From: Propionibacteriaceae bacterium | GTDB taxonomy: Bacteria > Actinomycetota > Actinomycetes > Propionibacteriales > Propionibacteriaceae | Length of the DNA stretch: 64,000 bases | NCBI GenBank assembly: GCA_031285845.1 | Contig: JAITVK010000023.1 | Span: 62,001-126,000, forward strand | Direction: 5' to 3' | Part shown: in pieces, positions 36,824 to 44,939 of the stretch | How the letters are laid out: each line of letters opens with the position of its first letter | Numbering within the stretch: position 1 is the first letter of the stretch | Program-made: the position numbers and the translations under genes | Notes under the pieces: model-generated | What the model saw: the letters and a program-made list of their open reading frames with translations, nothing else | The model's database searches: none | What the model was told of the DNA's origin: nothing

Positions 36824-38284
36824 ATGAATGCGCGAAAGACTTACCAGGTCATCACCTATGGCTGCCAGATGAATGTCCACGACTCCGAGAGGATCGCCGG
36901 TCTGCTGGACGCGGCCGGTTATGAACCGGTTGTCGCCCCGGAGGTCGCCGATGTTGTGGTGTTCAACACCTGCGCGGTGCGTGAAAACGCCGACAACCGT
37001 TTGTACGGCAATCTCGGTCACCTCGCGCCGCTGAAGCTGGAACACCCTGACATGCTCATCGCCGTCGGGGGATGCATGGCGCAGAAAGACAAAGACCTGG
37101 TCGTCAAGAAAGCTCCCTGGGTCGATGTCGTCTTCGGCACTCACAACATCGGACACTTGCCGACACTGCTCGACAAGGCCCGCGTCGAGCAGCAAGCACA
37201 GGTCGAGATCGCGGAATCGCTGGTCACTTTCCCCTCCACATTGCCCACCCGTCGCGAGTCGCCGTACGCCGGATGGGTGACCATCTCCGTGGGATGCAAC
37301 AACACCTGCACCTTCTGCATCGTGCCATCAGTGCGTGGGCAGGAGACCGACCGTCGCCCCGAAGAGGTTCTCGACGAGATCACGATGCTGGTCGATCAGG
37401 GCGTCCAAGAGGTGACTCTGCTCGGGCAGAACGTCAACACCTACGGAGTGCAGTTCGGTGATCGCGACGCCTTCGCCAAGCTTCTGCGAGCCTGCGGCGA
37501 CATCACCGGATTACGGCGGCTGCGCTTCACTTCGCCGCATCCGGCCAACTTCACCGATTCGGTGATCGCCGCGATGGCCGAGACGCCCAATGTCATGCCG
37601 AGCCTGCACATGCCGCTGCAGTCGGGGTCGGACACGGTTCTGAAGCGGATGCGGCGCGCCTATCGTACGGGCCGCTTCATGTCGATCTTGGAATCAGTGC
37701 GTGAGCGCATACCCCACGCTGCAGTCACCACCGACATCATCGTCGGCTTCCCTGGGGAGACCGATGACGCTTTTGAGGCCACCTTGGATGTCGTCCGTCA
37801 AGCCAGATTCGCCGCCGCCTTCACCTTCCAATACTCGATTCGCCCCGGAACTCCGGCCGGTGTGATGCCCGATCAGGTGCCCCATGACGTGGTTCAGGAG
37901 CGCTACGAACGCTTGGTCCAGGTGATCGATGAGATCGCCTGGCAAGAGAATCAGGCGTTGGTCGGAACTGAGGTTGAGGTGATGTTCGCTGTCGGGGAAG
38001 GACGCAAGGATGGCCAAACCCACAGGTTGTCTGGCCGCGCCCGCGACAACCGACTGGTCCACGTCGCCTTGCCAAACGACCTGGACCGTCAACCGCGGCC
38101 CGGCGACATCGCTCGAGCCACCGTGACGTACGCCGCTCCGCACCATTTGATCGCTGACACCGGCTTCACCGGGTTGGAGCGTACGCTGGGCGGCGACGCC
38201 TGGGAGCGCAGCCAGACCCCCGAACCGGTCGGTGTCACACTGGGGCTGCCCATGCGACGCTCCGGAGGACCAGTCGCGGTCTGA
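36824..38284 (+). CDS. miaB: tRNA-2-methylthio-N6-isopentenyladenosine synthase MiaB
   Basis: Radical SAM methylthiotransferase (486 aa) that modifies A37 of tRNAs reading UNN codons. The N-terminal MTTase domain begins [20 protein letters not shown], with further cluster cysteines in FNTCAVREN and VGGCMAQKD. The radical SAM motif is CNNTCTFC, and a TRAM domain ends the protein. I start at ATG 36824 instead of TTG 36806, as the conserved sequence begins there. It is a paralog of RimO. The 3' region carries a 28-base direct repeat. Confidence 0.95.
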   Translation: MNARKTYQVITYGCQMNVHDSERIAGLLDAAGYEPVVAPEVADVVVFNTCAVRENADNRLYGNLGHLAPLKLEHPDMLIAVGGCMAQKDKDLVVKKAPWVDVVFGTHNIGHLPTLLDKARVEQQAQVEIAESLVTFPSTLPTRRESPYAGWVTISVGCNNTCTFCIVPSVRGQETDRRPEEVLDEITMLVDQGVQEVTLLGQNVNTYGVQFGDRDAFAKLLRACGDITGLRRLRFTSPHPANFTDSVIAAMAETPNVMPSLHMPLQSGSDTVLKRMRRAYRTGRFMSILESVRERIPHAAVTTDIIVGFPGETDDAFEATLDVVRQARFAAAFTFQYSIRPGTPAGVMPDQVPHDVVQERYERLVQVIDEIAWQENQALVGTEVEVMFAVGEGRKDGQTHRLSGRARDNRLVHVALPNDLDRQPRPGDIARATVTYAAPHHLIADTGFTGLERTLGGDAWERSQTPEPVGVTLGLPMRRSGGPVAV

Positions 38285-38316
38285 GTCGGACCGGGGTTGG
38301 CCGCCTAACTCAGACC

Positions 38317-38404
38317 GCGTCGCCCGTGCGTACTCGATGCTCGGCCCGGCGAGACTGTCCGTCCCATCACTTGATGGCGTCGCCCATGTCTACTCGATGC
38401 TCGG
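38317..38404. repeat. Two 28-base near-identical direct repeats
   Basis: The repeat GCGTCGCCCRTGYSTACTCG followed by ATGCTCGG occurs at 38317-38344 and 38377-38404, exactly 60 bases apart, with three mismatches. It lies between the miaB stop and the PadR stop. Both copies end in TACTCGATGCTCGG. The role is unknown; it might be a duplicated terminator-region segment. Confidence 0.6.
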
Positions 38405-38408
38405 TCGA

Positions 38409-38924
38409 TCAGCTCACGTCAGCGATCCACGCCCGAATCACTCGCGCCAGTTCCAGTTGCTGACGCAGAACAGCCAACCCAGTTTCCGGGACCTCGGCGA
38501 CAGCCTGCTTGACTCGAAGGCTTTGTTCCAGAGTGTCTTCGAGCAGGCGGACCTGGTCGGCGATATTGCTCAGTGCTTGTTCACGCTCGGCGATGGACAC
38601 GGCGTCGAGGTTGACGATGACGGCGTTGAAGTCGAGCAGCAGTCGCACCGGCTGTGACGAGATCTGCTGAATCAGCTGGTGGAACTGCTCCAGGCCAGCC
38701 TTCGTCAAAGAGTAGACCGCCTTTTCGGGCATCTTTCCCTGCTTGACGACCGTGGATTGGATGTAGCCCTTCGCCTCCAGTTGCAGCACCTTCTTGTAGA
38801 TCGAGGGTGTGCTGATTTTGACCCATTGCGCGATGCTGCGATATTCGACGACTTTGTGGATCTCGTACGCGCTTCGCGGCTGCTGTTTCAGTATTCCCAA
38901 CACGATCAGGTCGATGGCAGACAT
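38409..38924 (-). CDS. PadR-family transcriptional regulator
   Basis: A 171-residue PadR regulator with an N-terminal winged helix (MSAIDLIVLGILKQQPRSAY; STPSIYKKVLQLEAKGYIQS) and a C-terminal helical dimerisation region. PadR proteins commonly repress an adjacent exporter gene and are released by the exported compound. It is divergent from the MATE gene, and a palindrome lies in the shared intergenic region. The AAAGGAG eight bases before the ATG supports the start. Confidence 0.92.
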   Translation of the reverse strand: MSAIDLIVLGILKQQPRSAYEIHKVVEYRSIAQWVKISTPSIYKKVLQLEAKGYIQSTVVKQGKMPEKAVYSLTKAGLEQFHQLIQQISSQPVRLLLDFNAVIVNLDAVSIAEREQALSNIADQVRLLEDTLEQSLRVKQAVAEVPETGLAVLRQQLELARVIRAWIADVS

Positions 38925-38980
38925 GGCGGAACTCCTTTGAGGATTGCTCTGAAGAAGAGTACTACACTTGCGACCTTCAT

Positions 38981-38999
38981 GTACTATCCTTTATAGTAC
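38981..38999. promoter_or_regulatory. Probable PadR operator over the MATE -10 element
   Basis: GTACTAT CCTTT ATAGTAC is a perfect 7-bp inverted repeat that contains the TATAGT -10 hexamer (38992-38997) of the MATE gene. TTGCGA at 38968 could be the -35 element, 18 bases away. A repressor bound here would cover the promoter. Confidence 0.65.
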
Positions 39000-39031
39000 T
39001 CGTCGAACGACTATTAAGTTAAGGATTCCCC

Positions 39032-40459
39032 ATGAACAAACCCCTGTCATCAACGACTCGACACCATGCGCCAGAAGCGAAAATGACGCTGCTGGCGCAA
39101 ACCCCCGTGCCCCGCGCCCTGATCGCGCTCGGCGTTCCCACCATGCTCGCCATGGTGATCACCGCGGTGTACAACCTGGTCGACACGTACTTCGTCAGCT
39201 CCTTGGGGACCGAAGCGCTCGGCGCGGTCACGGTCGTGTTTCCCCTAGGCCAACTCGTCACCGGGCTCGGGCTGCTCTTCGGCAACGGGGCGGCGGCCTA
39301 CCTGCCGCGTTTGCTCGGACGGGGCGACACCGCCACCGCGAACAAAGTCGCCAGCACGGCTCTGTGGGGGTCGATCGGCATCGGTGTGGTGGTGATCGGT
39401 GGTCTGCTCGGCTTCATCCAGCCCATCCTGCGCCAACTCGGCGCTGTGGAGTCGATCCTTCCTGACGCGACGACGTACGCCGTGATCTATCTGGCGGGCT
39501 CAGTCTTCGCCGTGATCAATGTCGCGATGAACAACCTGTTCGCCGCCCAAGGAGCTACCGCGACAGCGATGGTGGCGTTGATGGTCGGCGCGGTTCTCAA
39601 CGTCATACTCGACCCGATCCTCATCTTCGCGGCCCACTGGGGTGTGGCTGGGGCGGCCATCGCGACCTGTATCAGTCAGCTCGCCACCACCGCCTTGTAC
39701 GTTCGGCACGTCGTGGTTGGGCGCAGTGTGTTCACTTTCCGAACCCGTGAGGTCAGCGCCGCCTGGGCGATCTGGTCCGAGATTCTCAAAGTCGGCTTGC
39801 CGACCCTACTGTTCCAGGTGTTGACCTCAGTGGCCATCAGTGTGACCAACGCGGCTGCAGTGTCGTACGGCCCCTCAGCTTTGGCCGCGATGGGACCGGT
39901 CACCAAAGTCATGACCGTGGGGAGTTTGATCGTGTTCGGCTTTCTCAAGGGGTTCCAGCCGCTGGCAGGGTTCAGCTTCGGCGCTGGTCGGATCGACCGA
40001 CTGCGCGCCGCCATCTGGGCCTCGCTGATCGCGTCGACCGGGTTTTGCGTGGTTTTCGGCGCCACGGTGGCACTGGCCGCCACCCCGATCATGGCCGCTT
40101 TCACCGACTCCGACGACATGATGATCGCCATCGGCACGACTGCGCTGCGCGCCAGCGGAATCAGTTTCAGTCTGTTCGGGTTCTACACGGTCTACTCTTT
40201 CCTCCTGCTGACGATGGGCAAAGCCTTGTCCGGATGCGTGTTAGGCGCCGCACGACAGGGGATCTGCTTCTTGCCGGTGATCTGGATCCTGCCGAGCCTG
40301 CTGGGGCTGGATGGGGTGCTGTACGCTCAGCCTGTCGCCGACGTCCTGGCTGCGATGATGGCAGCCGTGATGGCGTGGCGGCTGCATCGTTCGCTGCGCG
40401 AAACCGCCTCTGGTTACACTGGTTCCACTTCAGAAAAGGATCCCGTCCATGAGTCATGA
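39032..40459 (+). CDS. MATE-family efflux transporter
   Basis: A 475-residue multidrug/toxin exporter with about 12 membrane segments. It opens with the polar tail MNKPLSSTTRHH and then PVPRALIALGVPTMLAMVIT. AAYLPRLLGRGDTATANK and MAALMVGAVLNVILDPILIF-like repeats in each half are typical of the family, with NVILDPILIFAAHWGVAGAA and LSGCVLGAARQGICFLPVIW. An AAGGA site precedes the ATG. It faces the PadR gene and is probably repressed by it. The substrate is unknown. Confidence 0.92.
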   Translation: MNKPLSSTTRHHAPEAKMTLLAQTPVPRALIALGVPTMLAMVITAVYNLVDTYFVSSLGTEALGAVTVVFPLGQLVTGLGLLFGNGAAAYLPRLLGRGDTATANKVASTALWGSIGIGVVVIGGLLGFIQPILRQLGAVESILPDATTYAVIYLAGSVFAVINVAMNNLFAAQGATATAMVALMVGAVLNVILDPILIFAAHWGVAGAAIATCISQLATTALYVRHVVVGRSVFTFRTREVSAAWAIWSEILKVGLPTLLFQVLTSVAISVTNAAAVSYGPSALAAMGPVTKVMTVGSLIVFGFLKGFQPLAGFSFGAGRIDRLRAAIWASLIASTGFCVVFGATVALAATPIMAAFTDSDDMMIAIGTTALRASGISFSLFGFYTVYSFLLLTMGKALSGCVLGAARQGICFLPVIWILPSLLGLDGVLYAQPVADVLAAMMAAVMAWRLHRSLRETASGYTGSTSEKDPVHES

Positions 40460-40736
40460 CCATCCCGCGACCGATGACGCTGTCGCCGCGTTGACTCAAT
40501 TGCCACAGATCGGGCCGGTCACCGCGCGACAACTCGTCGCCGTCGGAGTGTCCACCCCCGAAGCCTTGCGCGCTGTCGGCGCCAAGCAGGCCTTCCTCAA
40601 GATCAGAGACCAGCTAGACCCGGGCGCCTGTGTTCAGCTGTTGTACGGCCTCCAGGCTGCGGTCTTGGGCCTGGCAGCTCGCGAGCTGACGGCACAGACC
40701 AAGGCCGAGTTGCGCGCTTGGAAGGCGGGTGTGTGA
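40449..40736 (+). CDS. TfoX C-terminal domain (helix-hairpin-helix) protein
   Basis: A 95-residue protein made of a single TfoX C-terminal domain. It shows ALTQLPQIGPVTARQLVAVG followed by TPEALRAVGAKQAFLKIR and a final helix pair. Full-length TfoX proteins are competence regulators, but free-standing C-domains such as this have no defined role. Its start overlaps the MATE stop by 11 bases, and AAAGGA lies nine bases before the ATG. Confidence 0.8.
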   Translation: MSHDHPATDDAVAALTQLPQIGPVTARQLVAVGVSTPEALRAVGAKQAFLKIRDQLDPGACVQLLYGLQAAVLGLAARELTAQTKAELRAWKAGV

Positions 40737-40794
40737 CTGCCTCGAGGGCGCGTGTGTGGCCCAACCGCCGGCCAGAGCGACGGGGCCGCTTTGA

Positions 40795-40800
40795 TACACT
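40795..40800 (+). promoter_or_regulatory. Predicted -10 hexamer (TACACT) of the tRNA
   Basis: TACACT sits ten bases before the mature 5' end of the tRNA gene, within TTGATACACT. Confidence 0.4.
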
Positions 40801-40810
40801 CAATGCGGAT

Positions 40811-40884
40811 GGGGCGGTAGCTCAGCTGGTCAGAGCAGGGGACTCATAATCCCTTTGTCCCGGGTTCGAGCCCCGGCCGCCCCA
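40811..40884 (+). tRNA. tRNA-Met (CAT anticodon)
   Basis: The 74-base cloverleaf has an acceptor stem GGGGCGG paired with CCGCCCC and a discriminator A. The D loop contains AGCTCAGCTGGTCAGAGC. The anticodon loop is ACTCATAA, with CAT at 40845-40847, and the T arm is CCGGGTTCGAGCCCCGG. CCA is not encoded. It looks like elongator tRNA-Met; a lysidine-modified Ile tRNA shares the anticodon, but the sequence favours Met. Confidence 0.95.
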
Positions 40885-40899
40885 CGATGTCATCCGTGA

Positions 40900-41424
40900 T
40901 CATTCACAGGCCAGACCGTCATGATCAGTGTCAAGGCCTGGCCGATATCCGGCTTCATCGCTTCGGATCGGGGCCACGCCGGCCAGACGAGCTTCTGAAC
41001 AGGTGGTGTAGAACACGGGTGTGGCGCTCGGTGCGGGCGTGGGCGCCGACTTCGAATCGAACGACCACGTCGGCTCATCCCAACTGATCGGTTCGGGGTC
41101 AAGGTCGACCAGGCGTGGAGCGCCGGGCAAGTCGTCGAACGGCAAGGCCAGTTCCATCGGCGCGGTCACGGTCGCCGTGGCCCAGGCCGTCGCGGTCACT
41201 GTGGTCACAGCTCGAGCGGTTCGAGTCGCGGTGACTGTGTGTGCTGGCGCGGACTGGGTCGGTCGGCAGGAGCCGAACAGAAACCCGGCGATGAACACCG
41301 CTAAGGCGACGCCACCAAGAACGATCAAACCCAGCGTTGGGGACTTCGGCGTTGGTTCCAGCACGGGCCACTCGTCGGTCTGCTGGTGGCGACCAGGCGA
41401 CGGTGGCGGATGGGGGACGAACAC
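40900..41424 (-). CDS. Membrane-anchored protein with a C-terminal excalibur domain
   Basis: A 174-residue protein with a short proline-rich cytoplasmic tail, one membrane helix (about 33-51, LIVLGGVALAVFIAGFLFG) and an exterior region with T/V-rich repeats (TVTATRTARAVTTVTATAWA). The last 40 residues form an excalibur calcium-binding domain: CSEARLAGVAPI followed by GLDTDHDGLACE, the DxDxDGxxCE loop with two cysteines. Such domains are thought to bind calcium outside the cell. The GTG start has AAAGG upstream. It lies 16 bases from the tRNA on the opposite strand. Confidence 0.82.
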   Translation of the reverse strand: MFVPHPPPSPGRHQQTDEWPVLEPTPKSPTLGLIVLGGVALAVFIAGFLFGSCRPTQSAPAHTVTATRTARAVTTVTATAWATATVTAPMELALPFDDLPGAPRLVDLDPEPISWDEPTWSFDSKSAPTPAPSATPVFYTTCSEARLAGVAPIRSDEAGYRPGLDTDHDGLACE

Positions 41425-41636
41425 AGACAGGCCTTTCGTCTACGTGGAACACACCTCAGTCACTTCAGCGTGATCCTCGCGGTCACAGGGGTGGATTGGC
41501 GCCCCCTCGCTTCAATCCATCAACGATCCTACGCTGCTTGCTCGTCGAGGATCAACCCCGGTCAGCCTCGCGTCGCGTACGACCACGTACGAATATGGCA
41601 ACGTACGACTGTGGAAGCCCAACGACCGCGGGAGGA
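41425..41636. other. Upstream region of the excalibur gene with three CGTACGA copies
   Basis: No gene is visible. CGTACGA occurs at 41576-41582, 41586-41592 and 41602-41608. Its palindromic core CGTACG is also common elsewhere in the window. Confidence 0.4.
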
Positions 41637-42617
41637 TCAAAGCCGCGATGGCGGAGTCGGTGAAGCGCTGGCCTGCCCCGAGGGCTCACCACCGCCGGAC
41701 TGCTGCTCGCTGGGCGACGCGCTGCCGGAGCTTGGCGACGGACTGCCTGACGATGGAGACGGGCTTCCCGAAGACGGTGAGGGGCTGCCGGAGCTGGGCG
41801 ACGGCGAGCCGGACTGCTCAGATGGACTGCTGCTTTGCGGAGGCGGCGACTGTGATTCCTGGGTGGAGGGGATCGGTGGCGGGGGAGAGACTTGTGGGGC
41901 TTGGGAGAAGATCAGGATCGCGATTAGGATCGCGATCGCCGCCAACAACAGCATCAACAGCCACGACGCCAGCAGAGACAATCGTCCGCCGCGCTCGCGA
42001 CGCCCGGGCCAGGGTAGCGGCCACACGGGCGACACACCAGGGTTGACCCGGTCTGACCAGTGCAGGCGGTAGTCGGGGCCGGTCGGAGAGCCTTGGGCAG
42101 GCAGGGTACGAAAATCGACGGCGTCGAGGATCCGGCGGGCCTCATCGACCCCAGCTTGGGTCTGGTCGAAAGCCAATGCGACCCAGGGCGACCCGACCGG
42201 GTCGGAACTGCCGTGAGGGTCATCGGCCTCGCTTCGAAACTTCGCGCCCATACGGCCCCGGTCTTGATCCATGCCGCCGCGCGCGATCACCGTGTCGATG
42301 TCCATGCGGTCGACCTGACCAGCCAAGCGGTCTCGAGCAGCGGGATCCTCACTCGCGCCTTGGCTGAGCAGGATCACCATCACTGGCGCGTTGGCATGAC
42401 TTTCTTGGGCCACGTAGGCCACGCCGGAGTCGGTGGCGACAAGACGAGCGGTCGGCCAGAAATCACCGATTTTCGCCGGGTCCATCGCGGTCAGCGGGTA
42501 CGTCGTCACCGCGGCCGTACCATCGACGCCGATGTTTCCGCCATTGAGGAGGTCAGCCTCATCGGGGGCCAGGGGTGGCACGCCGTTGGCGGATTCAGGT
42601 GACGGTTGTGTGCTCAT
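41637..42617 (-). CDS. Hypothetical membrane protein with a Ser/Pro repeat tail
   Basis: A 326-residue protein. Residues 1-210 form a soluble domain (SPWVALAFDQTQAGVDEARR, DYRLHWSDRVNPGVSPVWPL) not recognised. One membrane helix lies at about 213-238 (LLASWLLMLLLAAIAILIAI), followed by a low-complexity tail with five copies of SGSPSPS/SGSASPS (269-303). With a cytoplasmic N-terminus the tail would be outside, perhaps spanning the cell wall and O-glycosylated; this is inference. It lies divergent from the MoxR-Bat operon. Confidence 0.65.
   Translation of the reverse strand: MSTQPSPESANGVPPLAPDEADLLNGGNIGVDGTAAVTTYPLTAMDPAKIGDFWPTARLVATDSGVAYVAQESHANAPVMVILLSQGASEDPAARDRLAGQVDRMDIDTVIARGGMDQDRGRMGAKFRSEADDPHGSSDPVGSPWVALAFDQTQAGVDEARRILDAVDFRTLPAQGSPTGPDYRLHWSDRVNPGVSPVWPLPWPGRRERGGRLSLLASWLLMLLLAAIAILIAILIFSQAPQVSPPPPIPSTQESQSPPPQSSSPSEQSGSPSPSSGSPSPSSGSPSPSSGSPSPSSGSASPSEQQSGGGEPSGQASASPTPPSRL
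41709..41813. repeat. Five 21-bp tandem repeats in the surface protein gene
   Basis: 105 bases encode five copies of a seven-residue Ser/Gly/Pro repeat. Copies differ at wobble positions, so the array is not recent, but it could change length by slippage. Confidence 0.7.
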
Positions 42618-42849
42618 GTGGCGCTCGGTCGACCCTTTCTGACGGTGTCAGGCTGCGTGAGGAACGCCTACGCGACGACCCCATCGGACACTGCCCGCCC
42701 GCGATGATCCACCACACTCGAGCATGCCTCACCTACTAGTGTGCCCTATCGACCGGCCCGAACTGAATCCGGGCCGAATCAACGGTCCTGCTGGGCGAAA
42801 GCTGGTCGAAGACGGTATCGTTGAACGGTACAACCCGCAAGGAGGATAT

Positions 42850-43887
42850 GTGACCTCAACACCAGTACCGCCCGCGAGCCAGCCAGCGCGAAGCGCGTCT
42901 CAGGTGCTCGCAGACGCCATCGCCCAAGTCCAACGAGTCATCGTCGGACAGGAGCACATGGTTGAACAGTTGATGGTCGCGTTGCTCGCCAAGGGTCACT
43001 GTCTGCTCGAAGGCGTGCCCGGAACTGCCAAGACCTTGGCGGTTCGTTCGTTCGCCACCGTCGTCGGCGGCGAGTTCGCGCGCATCCAGTTCACCCCCGA
43101 CCTGGTCCCCTCCGACATCGTGGGCACAAGAATCTACTCAGCCAGTCGTGAGACTTTCGACACCCAGCTCGGACCGGTGTTCGTCAACTTCGTGTTGGCT
43201 GATGAGATCAACCGCGCCCCGGCGAAGGTTCAGTCGGCGATGCTGGAGATCATGGCGGAGAAGCAGGTGTCGATCGGCGGCCACACCTACCCGGCCAAGG
43301 ATCCTTTCATCGTCATCGCCACGCAGAACCCCATCGAGTCAGAAGGCGTTTATCCGCTCCCTGAAGCTCAGCGCGACCGCTTCCTGCTCAAGGTTGACGT
43401 CGATTATCCCCGCGGCAACGAAGAGTTTGAGATCCTTCGGCGGATGTCGGTCAAAGCCCCTGAGCCGCGTCCGGTGTTGAATCCTTCGCTGGTGATCGAC
43501 CTGCAGAATCGGGCTTCCCAGGTGTTCGTCCATAATTTGGTCGCAGAATACATCGTACGATTGGTCCTCGCCACACGTAACCCCGCCGATTTCGGCATGC
43601 CTGACCTGGCCAATGTCATCTCGATCGGCTGCTCGTCACGTGCGACCTTGGGTCTGGTCGCCGCCTCTAGGGCGCTGGCGCTGATCCACGGGCGTGACTA
43701 CGTGCTGCCCACCGACGTCCAAGCGATCGCTCGCGATGTCATGGCCCACCGCATCGTGTTGACCTTCGACGCTGTGGCTGACAACGTGGCCGCTGGTCAG
43801 GTGGTCGATCGAATCGTCGCCATGGTTCCGCCGCCAACCCCGGTGTGGAATCAGCAGCAAGGCACGGGTAGCGCGCCGAGGTCCTGA
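42850..43887 (+). CDS. MoxR-family AAA ATPase
   Basis: A 345-residue chaperone-like ATPase of the MoxR group. Walker A is GVPGTAKTLAV and the Walker B region is FVNFVLADEINRAPAKVQSA. The segment GRPFIVIATQNPIE-like (KDPFIVIATQNPIESEGVYP) followed by LPEAQRDRFLLKVDVDYP is diagnostic. I start at GTG 42850 (MTSTPVPPASQPARS), because AAGGAGG lies six bases upstream; an in-frame ATG at 42724 adds sequence unlike the family. MoxR acts with the VWA proteins encoded downstream, probably to mature or activate envelope or metal enzymes. Confidence 0.92.
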   Translation: MTSTPVPPASQPARSASQVLADAIAQVQRVIVGQEHMVEQLMVALLAKGHCLLEGVPGTAKTLAVRSFATVVGGEFARIQFTPDLVPSDIVGTRIYSASRETFDTQLGPVFVNFVLADEINRAPAKVQSAMLEIMAEKQVSIGGHTYPAKDPFIVIATQNPIESEGVYPLPEAQRDRFLLKVDVDYPRGNEEFEILRRMSVKAPEPRPVLNPSLVIDLQNRASQVFVHNLVAEYIVRLVLATRNPADFGMPDLANVISIGCSSRATLGLVAASRALALIHGRDYVLPTDVQAIARDVMAHRIVLTFDAVADNVAAGQVVDRIVAMVPPPTPVWNQQQGTGSAPRS

Positions 43888-44939
43888 TGACTCAGGTCAG
43901 TTTTGCCCCGCCCGCCGCACCATCGTTGCAGTCGGCCGTCTCCACGGTGATCTCGGCTCCGACTGGAGCCACGCTGCCGTTGAGCCGTCTCGCTCCCGAA
44001 GCGGCGCTGAAACGCCTGGAGTTGGTCATCGTACGCCGTCTCGAAGGCTTTCTGCAGGGCGACCATCTCGGACTGCTGCCTGGGGCTGGATCCGACACCA
44101 GCGACGCCAGGGTCTACGTTCCTGGTCAAGACGACATTCGGCGGATGGACTGGGCGGTCACCGCCCGTACGACGATCCCTCATGTGCGCGACACCATCGC
44201 CGACCGTGAATTGGAGGTCTGGGCGCTGCTCGATGTCACTCCGTCGATGAACTGGGGCACCGCAGGGGTCACCAAGCGCGATCTGGGCATCGCCGCGATC
44301 GCGACGATAGGGTTCTTGTCTCAAAAGCTCGGCGACCGCTTCGGCGGGATGATCATGGATCCGAACCAGGTCACCAGGATCCCCGCTCGCGCCGGGCGGA
44401 TGGCGCTGTATTCTCTGCTGCGCACCATGCTGACAACCCCGATCGTGCCCGACAACACCCACGGGCAGTTCGACTTGACACAGGGGATGGAGCAGATGGT
44501 ACGAACCCAGCGTCGTCGTGGATTACGTCTGGTCGTGTCGGATTTCCTCACCACCGGGGACACTGAACTGGATCCTCGGGTCGAGACGGCCTGGGAGCGC
44601 CCGCTGCGGCAACTGTCGGTGCGCAACCAGGTGATCTGCGTCGAAGTGGTCGATCCACGCGAACTGGAATTCCCCGATTTGGGGGAGATCTTGATTCGTG
44701 ACCCGGAGACTCATTTCGATCGTTACGTCGACACGTCGAACGCCGCCGCCAGGGCTCGCCTGAACGCGGCCACTCGCGCGCAGCGGGAACGGATCCGGGT
44801 TTCGATCCGACGCGCCGGCGCCGCCCACATTCAGTTGCGCACCGACCGAGACTGGGTCCAAGACATCGCCCGGTTCGTCTTGGCCTATCGACGCATCGCC
44901 GGTCAACTGCACACCCCACCTCGGGGGGTGAGCCGATGA
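43887..44939 (+). CDS. DUF58 domain protein of the MoxR-Bat operon
   Basis: A 350-residue protein with a central DUF58 core (GRVYVPGQDDIRRMDWAV-like: DARVYVPGQDDIRRMDWAVT) and a VWA-like domain, in which the metal site is LLDVTPSMNWG. It lacks the usual N-terminal membrane helices of larger DUF58 proteins and appears cytoplasmic. It overlaps the moxR stop by one base and the following gene by ATGA, so it belongs to the same transcript. Its role is inferred from the conserved moxR-DUF58-VWA arrangement. Confidence 0.88.
   Translation: MTQVSFAPPAAPSLQSAVSTVISAPTGATLPLSRLAPEAALKRLELVIVRRLEGFLQGDHLGLLPGAGSDTSDARVYVPGQDDIRRMDWAVTARTTIPHVRDTIADRELEVWALLDVTPSMNWGTAGVTKRDLGIAAIATIGFLSQKLGDRFGGMIMDPNQVTRIPARAGRMALYSLLRTMLTTPIVPDNTHGQFDLTQGMEQMVRTQRRRGLRLVVSDFLTTGDTELDPRVETAWERPLRQLSVRNQVICVEVVDPRELEFPDLGEILIRDPETHFDRYVDTSNAAARARLNAATRAQRERIRVSIRRAGAAHIQLRTDRDWVQDIARFVLAYRRIAGQLHTPPRGVSR

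Noticed and set aside
38317..38404. CRISPR array (two repeats with a spacer)
   Set aside because: There are only two imperfect copies and no cas gene. The 32-base gap is not flanked by further repeats.
40811..40884. tRNA-Ile with a lysidine-modified CAT anticodon
   Set aside because: The D loop, acceptor stem and T-arm resemble actinobacterial elongator tRNA-Met. A tilS-dependent identity cannot be fully excluded, but is less likely.
42724..42849. An upstream extension of the moxR-like gene to ATG 42724
   Set aside because: The strong AAGGAGG followed by GTG at 42850 marks the start, and the upstream residues are not part of the family.
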